From contig NZ_JASBRW010000004.1 in NCBI RefSeq assembly GCF_030149235.1, forward strand, positions 61,737-125,736: a DNA stretch of 64,000 bases, in the 5' to 3' direction. The translations under genes and the position numbers were made by a program. The DNA comes from Maricaulis sp. GTDB lineage: Bacteria > Pseudomonadota > Alphaproteobacteria > Caulobacterales > Maricaulaceae. Numbering within the stretch: the stretch's first letter is position 1; each line of letters opens with the position of its first letter. The notes under the pieces are model-generated. The model did not search any database and was not told where the DNA came from. It saw nothing but the letters and a program-made list of their open reading frames with translations. This document shows, one piece after another, positions 27,862-37,700 of this stretch.

Positions 27862-28254
27862 ATGTCTTCCGAGTGGTCTGACCCGCGTCCGATGTCACCG
27901 CACCTGCAGGTGTGGCGCTGGCATGCGACGATGGCGTCTTCAATACTGCACCGCGCCACGGGCGTGGCCAATTATGTCGGCGCTGTCGCCATCGCTGTCT
28001 GGATCATCCTGCTGGCGGTCGGCGCCGAGTCGAGCATCGGCTTCTTGTTCGAAGGCTGGATGGCCTGGGTGACCCGTTTCGGCCTCATCGCCCTGACCTA
28101 TTCGGTCAGCTATCACTGGCTCAACGGCCTGCGCCACCTGTTCTGGGATTTCGGCAAGGGTTATGACGCCAAGGGTTCAAACCAGCGTTCCATCCTGATC
28201 ATGATCGGTGCCGTAATCCCGACGGCTCTGCTCTGGCTCAATCTGGGGAATTGA
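27862..28254 (+). CDS. sdhC: Succinate dehydrogenase cytochrome b556 subunit
   Basis: Membrane anchor of complex II (130 residues, three helices), binding heme b and quinone together with SdhD. The family start RPMSPHLQVWRW and SSILHRATG (quinone-site Ser, heme-side residues) are present, as is the conserved heme ligand region SYHWLNGLRHLFWD. The ATG at 27862 follows AGGAAGGGG; the frame is open further upstream but those codons have no match to SdhC. First gene of sdhCDAB. Confidence 0.95.
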   Translation: MSSEWSDPRPMSPHLQVWRWHATMASSILHRATGVANYVGAVAIAVWIILLAVGAESSIGFLFEGWMAWVTRFGLIALTYSVSYHWLNGLRHLFWDFGKGYDAKGSNQRSILIMIGAVIPTALLWLNLGN

Positions 28255-28256
28255 TC

Positions 28257-28634
28257 ATGTCGGATTATCGTACCCCTACCGCCAAAGTCCGCGGCCTCGG
28301 CGCTTCCGGTCATGGTGCCGGTCACTGGATCGCACACCGCGTGTCCTCGATCGCCATGTTCCTTCTTGCACCTGTCTTCGTCTGGATGCTGGCCACCTCC
28401 GGTGCTCCTGATGCCGATGCGATGCGCGCCTTCCTCGCCTCGCCGGCCGGTTCCATTGTGACCCTGCTGACCCTGACTGCGGCGTTCTATCACATGCGCA
28501 TGGGTATGCAGGTGATCATCGAGGACTACATCCACAAGCCGGGCACGAAGGTGTTGCTTCTGGTCGGCAATACGCTGCTGACCATGGGCCTGTGGCTGGT
28601 CACCGCCTTCTTCCTGGTCAAATTCGCGCTGTAA
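28257..28634 (+). CDS. sdhD: Succinate dehydrogenase hydrophobic membrane anchor subunit
   Basis: Second membrane anchor of complex II (125 residues, three helices). Typical segments are GLGASGHGAGHWIAHRVSS near the N-terminus and HMRMGMQVIIEDYIHKPGTK, which holds the heme-ligand His and the conserved quinone-site Asp-Tyr. ATG at 28257 lies two bases after the sdhC stop, with GGGGA seven bases upstream; a TTG six bases earlier overlaps sdhC and is less likely. Confidence 0.95.
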   Translation: MSDYRTPTAKVRGLGASGHGAGHWIAHRVSSIAMFLLAPVFVWMLATSGAPDADAMRAFLASPAGSIVTLLTLTAAFYHMRMGMQVIIEDYIHKPGTKVLLLVGNTLLTMGLWLVTAFFLVKFAL

Positions 28635-28646
28635 CGGACGTTTCTC

Positions 28647-30434
28647 ATGGCTGAATACAACTGGATCGATCACACCTATGACGTGGTCGTCGTCGGCGCC
28701 GGCGGCTCCGGCCTGCGCGCCGCCCTCGGGGCCTCCCAGGCCGGTCTGAAGACCGCCTGTATCTCCAAGGTTTTCCCGACCCGCTCGCACACGGTCGCAG
28801 CCCAAGGCGGTATCTCCGCTTCGCTCGGCAATATGGGCGAGGATGACTGGCGCTGGCACATGTACGACACCGTCAAGGGCTCCGACTGGCTCGGTGACCA
28901 GGATGCGATCGAATATCTCTGCCGCAACGCGCCGGCAGCGGTTTACGAGCTGGAGCACTGGGGGGTGCCCTTTTCGCGCACCGAAGACGGCAAGATCTAC
29001 CAGCGTGCCTTCGGCGGCATGACCCGTAATTTCGGCGAAGGCCCGGTCCAGCGCACCTGCGCAGCCGCCGACCGTACCGGACACGCCATCCTGCACACTC
29101 TTTATGGCCAGTCGGTCCGTAATGAGACCGAGTTCTTCATCGAGTATTTCGCCCTCGACCTGATCATGGACGAGGACGGGGCCTGCCGCGGCATCACCGC
29201 CTGGAAGCTGGACGACGGTACGCTGCACCGTTTCCGGGCCCAGAAGGTGATCCTGGCGACCGGCGGTTATGGCCGGGCCTATTTCTCCGCCACCTCGGCT
29301 CACACCTGTACCGGTGACGGCAACGCCATGGTGCTGCGCGCCGGCCTGCCGCTGCAGGACATGGAGTTTGTCCAGTTCCACCCGACCGGCATTTACGGCG
29401 CCGGCGTTCTCATCACCGAGGGCGCGCGCGGTGAGGGCGGTTATCTGACCAATTCGGAGGGTGAGCGCTTCATGGAGCGCTATGCGCCATCGGCCAAGGA
29501 CCTCGCCTCGCGTGATGTTGTCTCGCGCTCGATGACGATCGAGATCCGTGAAGGTCGTGGTGTCGGCGCTAATGGCGACCACATCCACCTGCATCTCGAC
29601 CACCTCGACCCGGCCGTTCTGGCCGAGCGTCTGCCGGGTATTTCCGAAAGCGCCAAGGTCTTCGCCGGCGTCGATGTGACCAAGGCGCCGATCCCGGTCC
29701 TGCCGACGGTCCACTACAATATGGGCGGTATCCCGACCAATTATCACGGCGAGGTCCTGACCAAGACCGGCGATAATGAAGACACCGTCGTGCCGGGCCT
29801 GATGGCCGTCGGCGAGGCCGCTTGCGTGTCCGTACACGGGGCCAACCGCCTCGGCTCCAATTCCCTGATCGACCTCGTCGTCTTCGGCCGTGCGGCCGGT
29901 CTGCGTGTCGGCGAGACGGTGGAAGCCGGTGCGACCCAGAAAGAGCTTACCGCCAAGGACGGCCAGCTTTCGCTCGATCGCCTCGACAAGTTCCGCCACG
30001 CCAAGGGTGGCACCCCGACAGCGAAATTGCGTCTGGAAATGCAGCGGGCGATGCAGGAAAACTGTGCCGTCTTCCGCACCGGCGAAGTGCTCGACGAGGG
30101 CGTGGAGAAGATCAAGACGGTCTATTCCGGCCTTCCGGATGTCTCCGTGACCGACCGCACCATGGTCTGGAATACAGACCTCATGGAAACGCTGGAGTTT
30201 GACAACCTGATCGCCCAGGCGGCGGTGACGGTGAATTCCGCCGCCAACCGTGAGGAAAGCCGCGGCGCGCATGCCCGCGAGGACTATCCGGATCGCAATG
30301 ACGAGACGTGGATGAAGCACACCCTGGCCTGGGCCAGCGAAACCGGCGAAGTCAAAATCGACTATCGCTCGGTGCACACCTACACCATGTCCAATGACAT
30401 CGCTTATATCGAGCCTAAGGCCCGGGTTTACTAA
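28647..30434 (+). CDS. sdhA: Succinate dehydrogenase flavoprotein subunit
   Basis: Catalytic FAD subunit of complex II, oxidising succinate to fumarate in the TCA cycle. The 595-residue protein has the FAD dinucleotide motif [12 protein letters not shown] (near residue 16), the covalent flavin His in [10 protein letters not shown], the substrate-binding region HPTGIYGAG, the catalytic Arg loop EGARGEGG and the C-terminal R-S-x-H-T (YRSVHTYTM). It lies 12 bases after sdhD and 11 bases before sdhB. Confidence 0.97.
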   Translation: MAEYNWIDHTYDVVVVGAGGSGLRAALGASQAGLKTACISKVFPTRSHTVAAQGGISASLGNMGEDDWRWHMYDTVKGSDWLGDQDAIEYLCRNAPAAVYELEHWGVPFSRTEDGKIYQRAFGGMTRNFGEGPVQRTCAAADRTGHAILHTLYGQSVRNETEFFIEYFALDLIMDEDGACRGITAWKLDDGTLHRFRAQKVILATGGYGRAYFSATSAHTCTGDGNAMVLRAGLPLQDMEFVQFHPTGIYGAGVLITEGARGEGGYLTNSEGERFMERYAPSAKDLASRDVVSRSMTIEIREGRGVGANGDHIHLHLDHLDPAVLAERLPGISESAKVFAGVDVTKAPIPVLPTVHYNMGGIPTNYHGEVLTKTGDNEDTVVPGLMAVGEAACVSVHGANRLGSNSLIDLVVFGRAAGLRVGETVEAGATQKELTAKDGQLSLDRLDKFRHAKGGTPTAKLRLEMQRAMQENCAVFRTGEVLDEGVEKIKTVYSGLPDVSVTDRTMVWNTDLMETLEFDNLIAQAAVTVNSAANREESRGAHAREDYPDRNDETWMKHTLAWASETGEVKIDYRSVHTYTMSNDIAYIEPKARVY

Positions 30435-30445
30435 GGACGAAACGC

Positions 30446-31225
30446 ATGGTTCAGCTCACACTTCCCCGCGGTTCGCAGCCCAAGAAGGGCAAGACCTGGC
30501 CGAAGCCGGACGGCGCCAAGAATACGCGCACTTTCCGCGTCTACCGCTATGATCCGGAAGGCGAAGAGGGTCCGCGCTGGGACACTTACAAGGTCGATAT
30601 GGATGATTGCGGGCCGATGGTGCTCGACGCCGTCCTGTGGATCAAAAACAATATCGACAGCTCGCTGGCCTTCCGCCGCTCCTGTCGTGAGGGCGTGTGC
30701 GGATCCTGCTCGATGAATATCGGCGGCCGCAACACCATCGCCTGCACGTCCGGTATCGAGGACTACCAGGGCACGATTACTATCGCGCCGCTGCCGCACC
30801 AGCCTGTGGTTAAGGACCTGATTCCGGACCTGACGACCTTCTACGCCCAGCACGCGGCAGTGAAGCCCTATCTCAAGACCGATACCCCGGCTCCTGAGAA
30901 GGAGTGGCGCCAGTCGCCGGAAGAGCGCGAAGAGCTTGATGGCCTCTATGAGTGCATCATGTGCGCCTCCTGTTCGACGGCCTGCCCGTCCTATTGGTGG
31001 AATGGCGACAAATACATGGGCCCGGCGGCCCTGCTGCAGGCCTATCGCTGGCTCGCGGATAGCCGCGATGAAGCCAAGGGCGAGCGCCTGGAAGAGCTCA
31101 ACGACCCGTTCAAGCTCTATCGCTGCCACACCATCATGAACTGCACGCAGGTCTGCCCGAAAGGTCTCAACCCGGCCAAGGCGATCGGCGAGATCAAGAA
31201 AATGATGGTCGAGCGCGAAGGCTAG
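30446..31225 (+). CDS. sdhB: Succinate dehydrogenase iron-sulfur subunit
   Basis: Electron-transfer subunit of complex II (259 residues). The [2Fe-2S] ligands are in [15 protein letters not shown], the [4Fe-4S] ligands in [12 protein letters not shown] and the [3Fe-4S] ligands in [17 protein letters not shown], all intact. It passes electrons from SdhA to quinone at the SdhCD interface. Last gene of the operon, followed by a strong terminator. Confidence 0.97.
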   Translation: MVQLTLPRGSQPKKGKTWPKPDGAKNTRTFRVYRYDPEGEEGPRWDTYKVDMDDCGPMVLDAVLWIKNNIDSSLAFRRSCREGVCGSCSMNIGGRNTIACTSGIEDYQGTITIAPLPHQPVVKDLIPDLTTFYAQHAAVKPYLKTDTPAPEKEWRQSPEEREELDGLYECIMCASCSTACPSYWWNGDKYMGPAALLQAYRWLADSRDEAKGERLEELNDPFKLYRCHTIMNCTQVCPKGLNPAKAIGEIKKMMVEREG

Positions 31226-31248
31226 ATCTTCGCTCCAGACTGTATAGG

Positions 31249-31280
31249 AAAAGCCCCGCCGGCTTCCGGCGGGGCTTTTT
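31249..31280 (+). terminator. Strong, probably bidirectional rho-independent terminator after sdhB
   Basis: A perfect 14-base-pair stem, 31249-31262 with 31266-31279, three-base loop CTT, followed by five T at 31276-31280. The four A on the left arm give a U-run on the opposite strand too. The stop codon of the convergent acyltransferase gene (31281-31283) directly abuts the T-run, so the one hairpin likely ends both transcripts. Confidence 0.92.
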
Positions 31281-32126
31281 CTAATCAGCCTCCCACGGTG
31301 CAATTTCGCACAGATCGCGTAGCCTGTCGGTCAGTTCGACGTCGGTTCCCGGCTCATTGACCGCGTCCAGCGGACGGCCGAAATGCAGGCGGTAACGGGC
31401 GCCGGCCTTGCCCATCAGGCCGTGGAAGATGGTCATGTCCTTGAGCTCTTCATTGACCTGGGCCAGTGCGTAGTAGAGCAGCGGCATGCGCTGGCGCACA
31501 GCGAGCGGTATCACCGGGGCCTTGAACTTGCGGGCCAGGCTCGCCGCTGTCGGATGCCAGACCTTGTCCTTGAGGCGCCAGTCTTGCCAACTCCATTCGG
31601 CCATGCGCCCGGATGGGAAGACGACAACACATTTGCCGGCCTTGAACTCGGCGAAGGCACGCTTGAGCAATTCGCGTGACTGGCTGCGATTGCGCTCTTC
31701 CTCGCGCCATTCCACCGGGATGATCCGCTCTTCCAGGCCCGGGCAGACTTTCAGCGCATCCCGATTGGCGAAAAACACCGTGTCGGGTCGGCGCTGCTTG
31801 ATCGTTTCCCACAGGGCCAGCCCGTCAGCGATGCCGCCAGGGTGATTGGCGACGATGACGCAGGGGCCGGTTTCCGGCACGCGGTCGAGCCCCAGGGTCT
31901 CGACATTGAGGTGCAGGTAGTTCGCGGTCCAGTCGAGGCATTCAGTCCCCGTCATGGTGGCGATCTGGTCTGCCATCCATACTGCCTTGCGATAGCCGAG
32001 CAGCGGATAGCCCACGAATTTGATCAGGGGCCAGAAAGGGGTGTGGATCAGCTTGGGCGCGCGGTCCTCGATCAGCTCATCGACAATGTGCTGCTCGCGG
32101 ACGGCGACGGAATCAGTCTCGGTCAT
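31281..32126 (-). CDS. Lysophospholipid/glycerol-phosphate acyltransferase family protein
   Basis: A 281-residue protein predicted to transfer an acyl chain to a lipid acceptor at the membrane. The acyltransferase block I is CVIVANHPGGIADGLALWE; the usual H-x4-D appears as H-x5-D (HPGGIAD), as in the subgroup of PlsC-like proteins with NHPTG/NHPGG. Later blocks are VVFPSGRM (equivalent to the FPEGTRS block) and APVIPLAVRQRMP. There is no clear signal peptide. The exact lipid substrate is unknown. It is convergent with sdhB and has the terminator at its 3' end. Confidence 0.8.
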   Translation of the reverse strand: MTETDSVAVREQHIVDELIEDRAPKLIHTPFWPLIKFVGYPLLGYRKAVWMADQIATMTGTECLDWTANYLHLNVETLGLDRVPETGPCVIVANHPGGIADGLALWETIKQRRPDTVFFANRDALKVCPGLEERIIPVEWREEERNRSQSRELLKRAFAEFKAGKCVVVFPSGRMAEWSWQDWRLKDKVWHPTAASLARKFKAPVIPLAVRQRMPLLYYALAQVNEELKDMTIFHGLMGKAGARYRLHFGRPLDAVNEPGTDVELTDRLRDLCEIAPWEAD

Positions 32127-32272
32127 GCGTTGAGAAAACTCCCTACTCGGCCGTCACGCAATGTCGAAAAGCTTGCTGCAGGCGCGAAGGGTTAACGGGG
32201 CTTTACCATTTGGCCCGCTGTTTGCGACGCATCGGTTCGGTATTAACGGACTGTTCACGATCGGGACGCGCC

Positions 32273-32932
32273 ATGACCCTGACTGACACTGCACCTGCTG
32301 GAACCCTGCGCAAGCTGCCCACCAAGCGGCGGCCTATTGTTGATGACCTGGCCGCCGACTTTCTCAGCGTGGCGGTCAAATCCGGGGATCGAAGTCTGCA
32401 GCTCGGGCAGTCGTCACTGGGTGCGGTATGCCTGCGCAGCGGTGCGTTCCATGAGTGTATTGCCGACAAGGCCGGAATGGACGCGCTTGAAGCCGATTGT
32501 CTCAAGCGCAAAATCGATACACCGCGCCTGAGCTTTCCGGAGCGGGCCGGGGAAAGCTTTGCGCAGCAGGATCTGGACCTCGCGGTTATCGGCGGTGGAA
32601 CCGGTTTCGCCCTGCTGGCCGCCAACTGGCGTGACATCTCCCAGCGTCTCAAGCTGGGTGGCGTACTGTTGCTGAGCCATTGCAGTCCCGGTGCGGTCGC
32701 TCGCCTCGCCGACACGCTCTACACCGACCCGGCCTGGGCTTTCCAGGACATGATCGGTGGGGAAATCGCGGTTTATCGCAAGGTCCGTATGAGCGTCGAT
32801 GACGGGCCGGCCGAGCACATCGACCCGGATGCACCCGCAGTCGCGTCGGAGCCGGGGGAAACAGCACCGGGCTTGCTGGCGGGCGTATTGCGGACGCTGT
32901 TTGGCTCAAGGCCGCTGGCTCGGCGCTCCTGA
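32273..32932 (+). CDS. SAM-methyltransferase-fold protein of unknown function
   Basis: A 219-residue protein. The middle (about 75-190) has the look of a class I SAM-dependent methyltransferase: LDLAVIGGGTGFALLAANW, then LKLGGVLLLSHCSPGAVARLADTL. The first glycine-rich SAM loop is not obvious in the N-terminal part, so it may be degenerate or bind something else. No substrate can be assigned. The ATG at 32273 is preferred over an upstream in-frame codon because the extra N-terminus is basic and uninformative. It stands alone, 146 bases from the divergent acyltransferase. Confidence 0.55.
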   Translation: MTLTDTAPAGTLRKLPTKRRPIVDDLAADFLSVAVKSGDRSLQLGQSSLGAVCLRSGAFHECIADKAGMDALEADCLKRKIDTPRLSFPERAGESFAQQDLDLAVIGGGTGFALLAANWRDISQRLKLGGVLLLSHCSPGAVARLADTLYTDPAWAFQDMIGGEIAVYRKVRMSVDDGPAEHIDPDAPAVASEPGETAPGLLAGVLRTLFGSRPLARRS

Positions 32933-33014
32933 GCCTTGTCACAGCTCCGCGATGTCGCAAAATTTTCATCAATTTAGTACGTGACGGTCATGGTTAGGGC
33001 TTAACCGAGGCGCT

Positions 33015-33362
33015 ATGACGCCGCGTATCGCCCTGTCCGGGTTCTCTGCCCTGTCTCACCCCGTCCGCCTGGCCCTGTTCCAGACGCTGTGTAGGCGTGC
33101 GCCTGAGCGCGTGGCAGCGGGCGAGCTGGCCGATGGTTTTGACGTGCCACCCTCGACAATGACCGGGCATTTGCAGGCACTGGAACGCGCCGGACTGATC
33201 CGTTCGGAACGTCGTTCGCGCTTCATGCTCTATTCGCTTGATGAAGCTGGTGCTCAGCGTTTTATTCGTTACCTCATCGAAGACTGCTGCGCCAACCGCA
33301 CCGATATCTGCGGCGGCGCGCCGTCTGAGCCCAAGACCAACGACTTGCAGCACGCCTCATGA
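33015..33362 (+). CDS. arsR: ArsR-family arsenic-responsive repressor
   Basis: A 115-residue winged-helix repressor that should bind the promoter of its own operon and let go on binding As(III). The HTH lies around residues 35-65 (AAGELADGFDVPPSTMTGHLQ). There is no CxC in the DNA-binding helix as in the plasmid R773 type; instead three cysteines sit at the C-terminus, C91, C92 and C99 (EDCCANRTDICGG), similar to the C-terminal CC-x5-C As(III) site of the Acidithiobacillus-type ArsR. Its TGA overlaps the ATG of arsC. This site and the neighbours make arsenic the likely signal. Confidence 0.9.
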   Translation: MTPRIALSGFSALSHPVRLALFQTLCRRAPERVAAGELADGFDVPPSTMTGHLQALERAGLIRSERRSRFMLYSLDEAGAQRFIRYLIEDCCANRTDICGGAPSEPKTNDLQHAS

Positions 33363-33856
33363 GAGACACGCCCTATACGGTGCTCTTTCTTTGCACCGGT
33401 AATTCAGCCCGTTCGATTCTCGGTGAAGCCATTCTTGCCCGTCAGGCCGGAACACGTTTTGTCTCGCTCTCGGCAGGATCACAGCCGAAAGGCGAGGTTC
33501 ATCCGCTCGCGCTCGATCTCTTACGTCAGAAGGAATATGACGTTTCCGGTTTGCGCTCGAAGAGCTGGGACGAGTTTGACGAGAGCCAGATGGGTGACGG
33601 GATCGACTTCGTTTTCACCGTCTGCGACAGCGCCGCCGCTGAGGTCTGCCCGGCCTGGCCGGGCCAGCCTCTGAGTGCGCATTGGGGCATCCCCGATCCG
33701 GCTGCAGCGACGGGCACGGAAGCAGAGCGAAGGCTGGCCTTCGTGACCGCCTATAATCAGATGAAGGCGCGCATCGACGCCTTCATCGCCCTGCCGGATT
33801 TGAGCATCGACCGGTTGACGCTGAAGTCGAAGCTGCGGGATATCGGTCGTCTTTAG
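33359..33856 (+). CDS. arsC: Arsenate reductase, low-molecular-weight phosphatase type
   Basis: Cytoplasmic enzyme (165 residues) reducing As(V) to As(III). The phosphatase-like P-loop is FLCTGNSARS with nucleophile C12, the redox cysteines are C89 (FTVCDSA) and C97 (EVCPAWPG), and the catalytic Asp is in WGIPDPA. This layout (Cys-x-x-Asn-x-x-Arg-Ser plus a distant Cys pair) is that of the thioredoxin-coupled group. It starts inside the arsR stop codon and ends 17 bases before aqpS. Confidence 0.92.
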   Translation: MRDTPYTVLFLCTGNSARSILGEAILARQAGTRFVSLSAGSQPKGEVHPLALDLLRQKEYDVSGLRSKSWDEFDESQMGDGIDFVFTVCDSAAAEVCPAWPGQPLSAHWGIPDPAAATGTEAERRLAFVTAYNQMKARIDAFIALPDLSIDRLTLKSKLRDIGRL

Positions 33857-33873
33857 GCCTCGCGGGGGATGTC

Positions 33874-34527
33874 ATGATCAAGCGATTGGCCGGTGAGGCC
33901 ATCGGTACCGCTTTTCTGCTCATCGCTGTCGTCGGTAGTGGCATAATGGCAGAGCGGCTGACGGGTGATGTCGCTCTGGCTCTGCTCGCCAATGCGATCG
34001 CGACCGGCGCGGCTCTCTATGTGCTGATCACCACTCTGGGCCCGGTTTCCGGTGCCCATTTCAATCCGGCCGTCACATTGGCGATGGCGGTGCGTGGGCG
34101 GATCGGTTTCAGCGAAGGGCTTGTTTACGCGCTTGTGCAGGTCGTGGCCGCCATCATTGGTGTCTGGATCGCCCACTTCATGTTCGAGACGGACATCATC
34201 CAGACCTCGATGAAGGTGCGCGAGGGCTGGCCCCAGCTAGGCTCGGAGGCGCTGGCCACCTTCGGTCTGGTCTTTTTCATTTTCCTGGCCGTGCGTTATC
34301 GCGGCGAGGCCGTCGCCACCACCGTGGCGCTCTATATCACCGGGGCTTACTGGTTCACTGCATCGACCAGTTTCGCCAACCCGGCGGTGACGATCGCGCG
34401 CTCGCTGACGGACACGTTTTCCGGTATCGCACCGGGTAATGCGCCGGGTTTTATCCTGGCCCAGCTGGCAGGCGCCCTGTGCGCGGCCGGCGTGGCGGCG
34501 TGGCTCTCACCGGATGAGCAAGACTAG
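33874..34527 (+). CDS. aqpS: MIP-family aquaporin/aquaglyceroporin, probable arsenite channel
   Basis: A 217-residue six-helix channel protein with both pore-forming half-helices: HFNPAVTLAMAV (after helix 2) and FANPAVTIARSLTDTF (after helix 5, with the selectivity Arg). Within an ars operon, AqpS-type channels let As(III) made by ArsC flow out of the cell by diffusion, replacing the ArsB or Acr3 pump. No ArsB, Acr3, ArsH or ArsM gene is next to it. A GGGGGAT ribosome binding site lies just before the ATG. The channel family is certain; arsenite transport is inferred from the operon. Confidence 0.88.
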   Translation: MIKRLAGEAIGTAFLLIAVVGSGIMAERLTGDVALALLANAIATGAALYVLITTLGPVSGAHFNPAVTLAMAVRGRIGFSEGLVYALVQVVAAIIGVWIAHFMFETDIIQTSMKVREGWPQLGSEALATFGLVFFIFLAVRYRGEAVATTVALYITGAYWFTASTSFANPAVTIARSLTDTFSGIAPGNAPGFILAQLAGALCAAGVAAWLSPDEQD

Positions 34528-34693
34528 ATCAGGCCGAGTGCTGCCGGCACAGGGCTTGGCGGCGTGCGGGAGAGCGAGGACGTAAGTCCCGCCGGGGGCT
34601 TTGCGATGTGCCAGCAGTACCCCAGCAACGCACGGCCCGGCCGGCATCCGTCGCGTTCCTGCATGAAAACTTGGTAGGGCTCAGCGCAAAAGA

Positions 34694-34721
34694 AAACGCC
34701 CGGCCAATCGGCCGGGCGTTT
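34694..34721 (-). terminator. Rho-independent terminator downstream of the autotransporter gene
   Basis: A perfect 12-base-pair stem, 34694-34705 with 34710-34721, loop AATC. On the minus strand it is followed by TTTT-type bases (AGAAAA on the plus strand at 34691-34696), as expected for the end of the autotransporter transcript 23 bases away. It may also catch readthrough from aqpS. The rest of 34528-34743 shows no gene that I can support. Confidence 0.8.
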
Positions 34722-34743
34722 CCCTTGATGCGTTTGCCGTTGA

Positions 34744-37700
34744 TTAGAACGGCAGGGCGAAGGAGACGGAGACCGTCTCGCCGTCCGCATAGTCACGGTC
34801 GAACGTGCTCTCATAGTTGAGGGCCAGAACACCACCGCCGACTTCGGCAGACAGGGAGCTCGCGAACTCGAACCAGATCGTATCGCGACCATCTTCCTCG
34901 ACGGCGAAGGCGCCGACATTCGGAGCGTCGGAGAAGACGGCGCTGAACAGTTCAGCATCGTCGTTAAACTCCTTGGCCGCACCGGTGTAGAAGCCGAGCT
35001 CGGTCGAACCGCCCAGGTTCAAGGCGAAGGCCGCACCGAAGCGCGCTGCCAGGCTCTCGTAATCGCGTGCTGCGATATCGAGACCGGCCACGGCACCGGT
35101 CGTGCTCGTCGCATCGAAGTCGACCTGGTTATAACTCAGGCCGGCCACGGTTGCGGCGCGATAGCGACGGTCTTCCGGGCTCAGATCGTAACGCCAGGAG
35201 GCGTCGATGCCGAAGCCGTCAGCTTCGTAGCGCGCAGCGCTCGGAGCGGTGGAGCCGACATTGACGATCCGCGTGCTGTCGCTGGAGTGCTCGCTGTAGT
35301 GCAGGGCGACGGATGCGTGCGTACGGTTTTCCTCGTAGGACACGAAGGCGCTGTACTGGTCGGTTTCCACGCTGGCCATGGTGGAACCGTACATGGCGCC
35401 AAGGGTGTTGTCGGTGTCAGCGAAACCGATTGCAGCACCGGCCCGCATGTTGTGACCGAGCGGCATGTCGAAACCGACGAGACCGTAATCACCCTCAAGA
35501 TCGCTCTGCTCGGCACCGACAATGGTTTCCGCATCGCCGGAAATCAGACCGAAGGAGCCGAAGACGCGGCTTGCGCCATCATGATCGCCGTGACCTTCCT
35601 TGGCGGAAGCCGCCATGGCCAGGTGGGACAGATCCTGATCCAGCGTCGAGCCCGTCGCCTGCTTGGCAGCTGCCATGGTCGTGTCACCGGCACCGGAGTA
35701 ACCCCAGTATTCACCGATCTGGTTACGCAGGGCGCGGTTGAGGACCTGGTCATGCATGCGGGTGGAGCGGTCGAAGAGGACCGATTCCCACGGGGCCAAG
35801 CTGTTCAGGCTGGACAGCAGCTGATTGCCTTGCATCAGGTCGAGGCCACCGAAGACGTCAGCCAGGGCCGCATAGTCGGTGTCGCGTGCTGCATCGAGCT
35901 CGGAACCGATATTGGTCTGGAACGCATTGGTGAAGTCCGCCTGCGTCGAGAAAGCGTCAGCTTCCAGGGTCAGGCCGACGGTGGAGGCACCGTAGCTGAC
36001 GACAGGGCGCAGAACACCCGGCAGGTCGGAGACAGCGGCAAAGCTGCCGATGCCGACACCTGTCGAGGTGATGATCTCGAAGCTGTCGCCATAGCGCGGC
36101 AGATAGCCCGCCACCGGGTTCACGACCAGTGCGCCGTTGAGCGAGTAGTCGCCATCGATGAGCAGGTTGTCGGACGCACCGCCTGCATCAATGTCGGCCA
36201 TGAACACGCCGCCAGAGGCCTGCACGTAATTGCCGGACATTTCCAGCGTGCCGGTCGCACCCATGGCACCCGGATTGACCACACCATTCAGGTTGAAGAG
36301 CGTGCCGGCCTGGGAGACGCCATTGCCGAACAGCAGGTTGGTTTCGAACAGGTCAAGCTCACCGGAACCGGTCAGCAGGCCGCCCCAGAGCACGACTTCG
36401 CGCGTGCCGAGCAGGCCGTCGACATTCAGCGTGCCGCCGAAGACTTCGACATTGATCATCGACAGGATGGTCGAGGTGTCGAGGATGTCGAGGGTCGCGC
36501 CGGTGCCGCGGATGTTCAGCTTGTCGATCTCGACAAACGGAAGGTCCGCGGTCGTGGTGCCATTGGCATCCAGGGTGACCTCGAAGAACTGCGCTACAGC
36601 CGCGCCGAAGCCATAGTTGTTGTCCGGAACGAAATCGGTCGAGCCCGGGCCGGTCGCTGCGCCGCGGGTGCCGGTGCTGCCGGACTGGCCAGCCCAGCCG
36701 CCAGCCGGAGCCTCGGCCACGCCGGCATCGGCGACAAAGCCGGTGGCGACGAAGTCGGTGAAGACGCCGGCGACATCATCCTGGACCGGGGCTTTGCCGG
36801 TGATGGACGCAGCCGTGTTGGACGCGGTCGCGCCGGTGCCGATCACCAGGCCGTTGGCCGAGTCGTCAGCCGCCAGATCACCGGAGAGGGTCTGGAAACC
36901 GCCGGCTGCTTCAGTGGCATCGGCCACTGCAAAGCCATTGGCCTTCTGGCTGTCGAGCGGCTCTTGCACAGACGGAGCGCCGCCGGAAGTCGTGAAGGTT
37001 TCGGCCGGGGTGTCGAAGACAATGCCTTCCTGCGGGCCGGTGCCGCCAAGACCCGGTTCCGGGCCGGTCGGCAGGCCGTTCACGAGATTGCCGGAGCCGT
37101 CATAGATGAAATAGTTCGGGTCCATGGTCTGGACCCAGTGCGTGGCGTCTGACCAATTGCCGTCACCGGCGACAGCCGAGACGTACTTGTACGGGTTATT
37201 TTCGGCAATGAACTGGTGGAAGTTGAACAGCGGGTTGTAATAGCTCACTTCGCCATAGGTCTGGCCAGCCGAGTGGAAGAAACCGCCGACGAAGCCACCG
37301 GACAGAACGCCGAGAATGAGCGGATTGTCATGGAGGTTCATCGCCATCAGCGGACCACCGGAGTCACCGCCGCCGGTGGCAACTTCATTCGGCAGGGCGT
37401 CGCCCGGGAAGTAGTCAATGCTCGGGCTCGGCAGGATCAGCGTATCGCCGTCGATAAAGCCGCCATCGAAACCGTTATTATCGTCACAGACGATGGAATT
37501 GGTGGCGCCGAGCAGGAACGGGTCGGGGCCGCGCACACAGGTGCCGGTGCGGCCCGGCAGGTCGAAATCGGTCCAGTAGAGCGATTGATTGCTGCTGGTC
37601 GGCCCGGTGTAGAGTGCGTTCTGGGCGAGCGCGTTGAAGAAATCGTTCTGTGAGCCCATCAGGCCGAGCATGTTCTCGCCGGCACGGCGCAGGCCATTGA

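Noticed and set aside
28161..30377. Long minus-strand frame opposite sdhD-sdhA
   Set aside because: Antisense of sdhA/sdhD, with low-complexity composition and no motif.
34528..34743. Small gene or RNA between aqpS and the autotransporter
   Set aside because: Only a terminator hairpin is clear; a short plus-strand frame from 34608 crosses that hairpin and the autotransporter end and has no supporting feature.
35287..37152. Long plus-strand frame opposite the autotransporter
   Set aside because: Antisense of a gene with intact catalytic triad and barrel; no own ribosome binding site or domain.
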